Assembly: GCA_013001365.1 (NCBI GenBank)
Contig: JABDMQ010000169.1
Location: 1 to 5,752 of the forward strand
Length of the DNA stretch: 5,752 bases
Direction of reading: 5' to 3'
Source of the DNA: Flavobacteriaceae bacterium
GTDB taxonomy: Bacteria > Bacteroidota > Bacteroidia > Flavobacteriales > Flavobacteriaceae
The translations under genes and the position numbers were made by a program. The notes beneath the pieces were generated by a model that was not told the origin of the DNA, made no database searches, and was given only the letters and a program-made list of their open reading frames with translations. Every line of letters starts with the position of its first letter. The first letter of the stretch is position 1. This document shows positions 5,623-5,752 of this stretch, in pieces.

Positions 5623-5752
5623 ACTAAAATATGGAAAAAACAGAACTAAAAAAATAGATGCATAACAAGTTGTAATACAGTCATATACAAGCAATAAAAT
5701 TCTAAATGCTTTATTCGAAGTTTGATAAAATTATTTCTGTGCAATTACCTCT

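Larger units (their letters stand above)
5174..5752. other. Long non-coding region downstream of fhs with several hairpins
   Basis: These 579 bases show no credible gene in six frames. The longest open stretches are short and lack family resemblance. The region is AT-rich, with two short GC-richer islands at the hairpins near 5304-5329 and 5544-5607. At the right edge both strands hold short open tails: minus-strand 5752-5711 in one frame and 5751-5731 in another, and a plus-strand ATG at 5706 open to the end. None can be judged. The minus-oriented terminators suggest that a leftward gene may lie beyond the window, convergent with fhs. Confidence 0.6.

Noticed and set aside
5711..5752. 3' end of a leftward gene at the right edge
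   Set aside because: One minus frame reads RGNCTEIILSNFE then stop and another EVIAQK then stop. Either could be a C-terminus, but there are too few residues to choose, so it is not called.

Overview
The window looks like a piece of a low-GC Bacteroidota chromosome, probably from the Flavobacteriia/Cytophagia side. Intergenic DNA is very AT-rich, start codons lack clear Shine-Dalgarno sequences, and exact matches to the Bacteroidota -7 promoter element TAnnTTTG lie upstream of gcvT and yebC. The N-terminus of the YebC protein is also of the type I associate with this phylum. Taxonomy is inferred from these features, not from any search.

Layout. Bases 1-225 hold the 5' end of a leftward gene for a secreted aminopeptidase P-like metallopeptidase, cut by the window edge. 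A 161-bp divergent intergenic region follows, carrying a likely gcvT promoter. Five rightward genes come next: gcvT (glycine cleavage T protein, 387-1475); an RmlD-like SDR/NAD(P)-binding protein with no ordinary start codon (about 1479-2306); a pterin-4a-carbinolamine dehydratase (2324-2617); yebC (2690-3409); and fhs (formate-tetrahydrofolate ligase, 3506-5173). The first three are packed with gaps of 3-17 nt and look like one operon. yebC has its own plausible promoter and fhs a weaker one.

Function. GcvT makes 5,10-methylene-THF from glycine, and Fhs makes 10-formyl-THF from formate, so the block has a one-carbon/folate theme. The dehydratase recycles pterin cofactors. The SDR sits between a folate enzyme and a pterin enzyme and its substrate cannot be read from sequence. 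YebC-family proteins have been described as regulators and, more recently, as translation factors, so yebC is probably only a positional neighbour.

Bases 5174-5752 (579 bp) hold no convincing gene. They do contain several hairpins. Two have clean A-tract/stem/loop layouts that read as intrinsic terminators mainly on the minus strand (5298-5333 and 5537-5571). The second lies beside a short GC-rich patch (5582-5607) that folds better on the minus strand, which makes a small leftward structured RNA possible. The most notable coding oddity is the SDR gene: its Rossmann glycine motif begins right after the gcvT stop, in the same frame, with no ATG, GTG or TTG ahead of it. I see no clear novel defence, mobile or biosynthetic system here.
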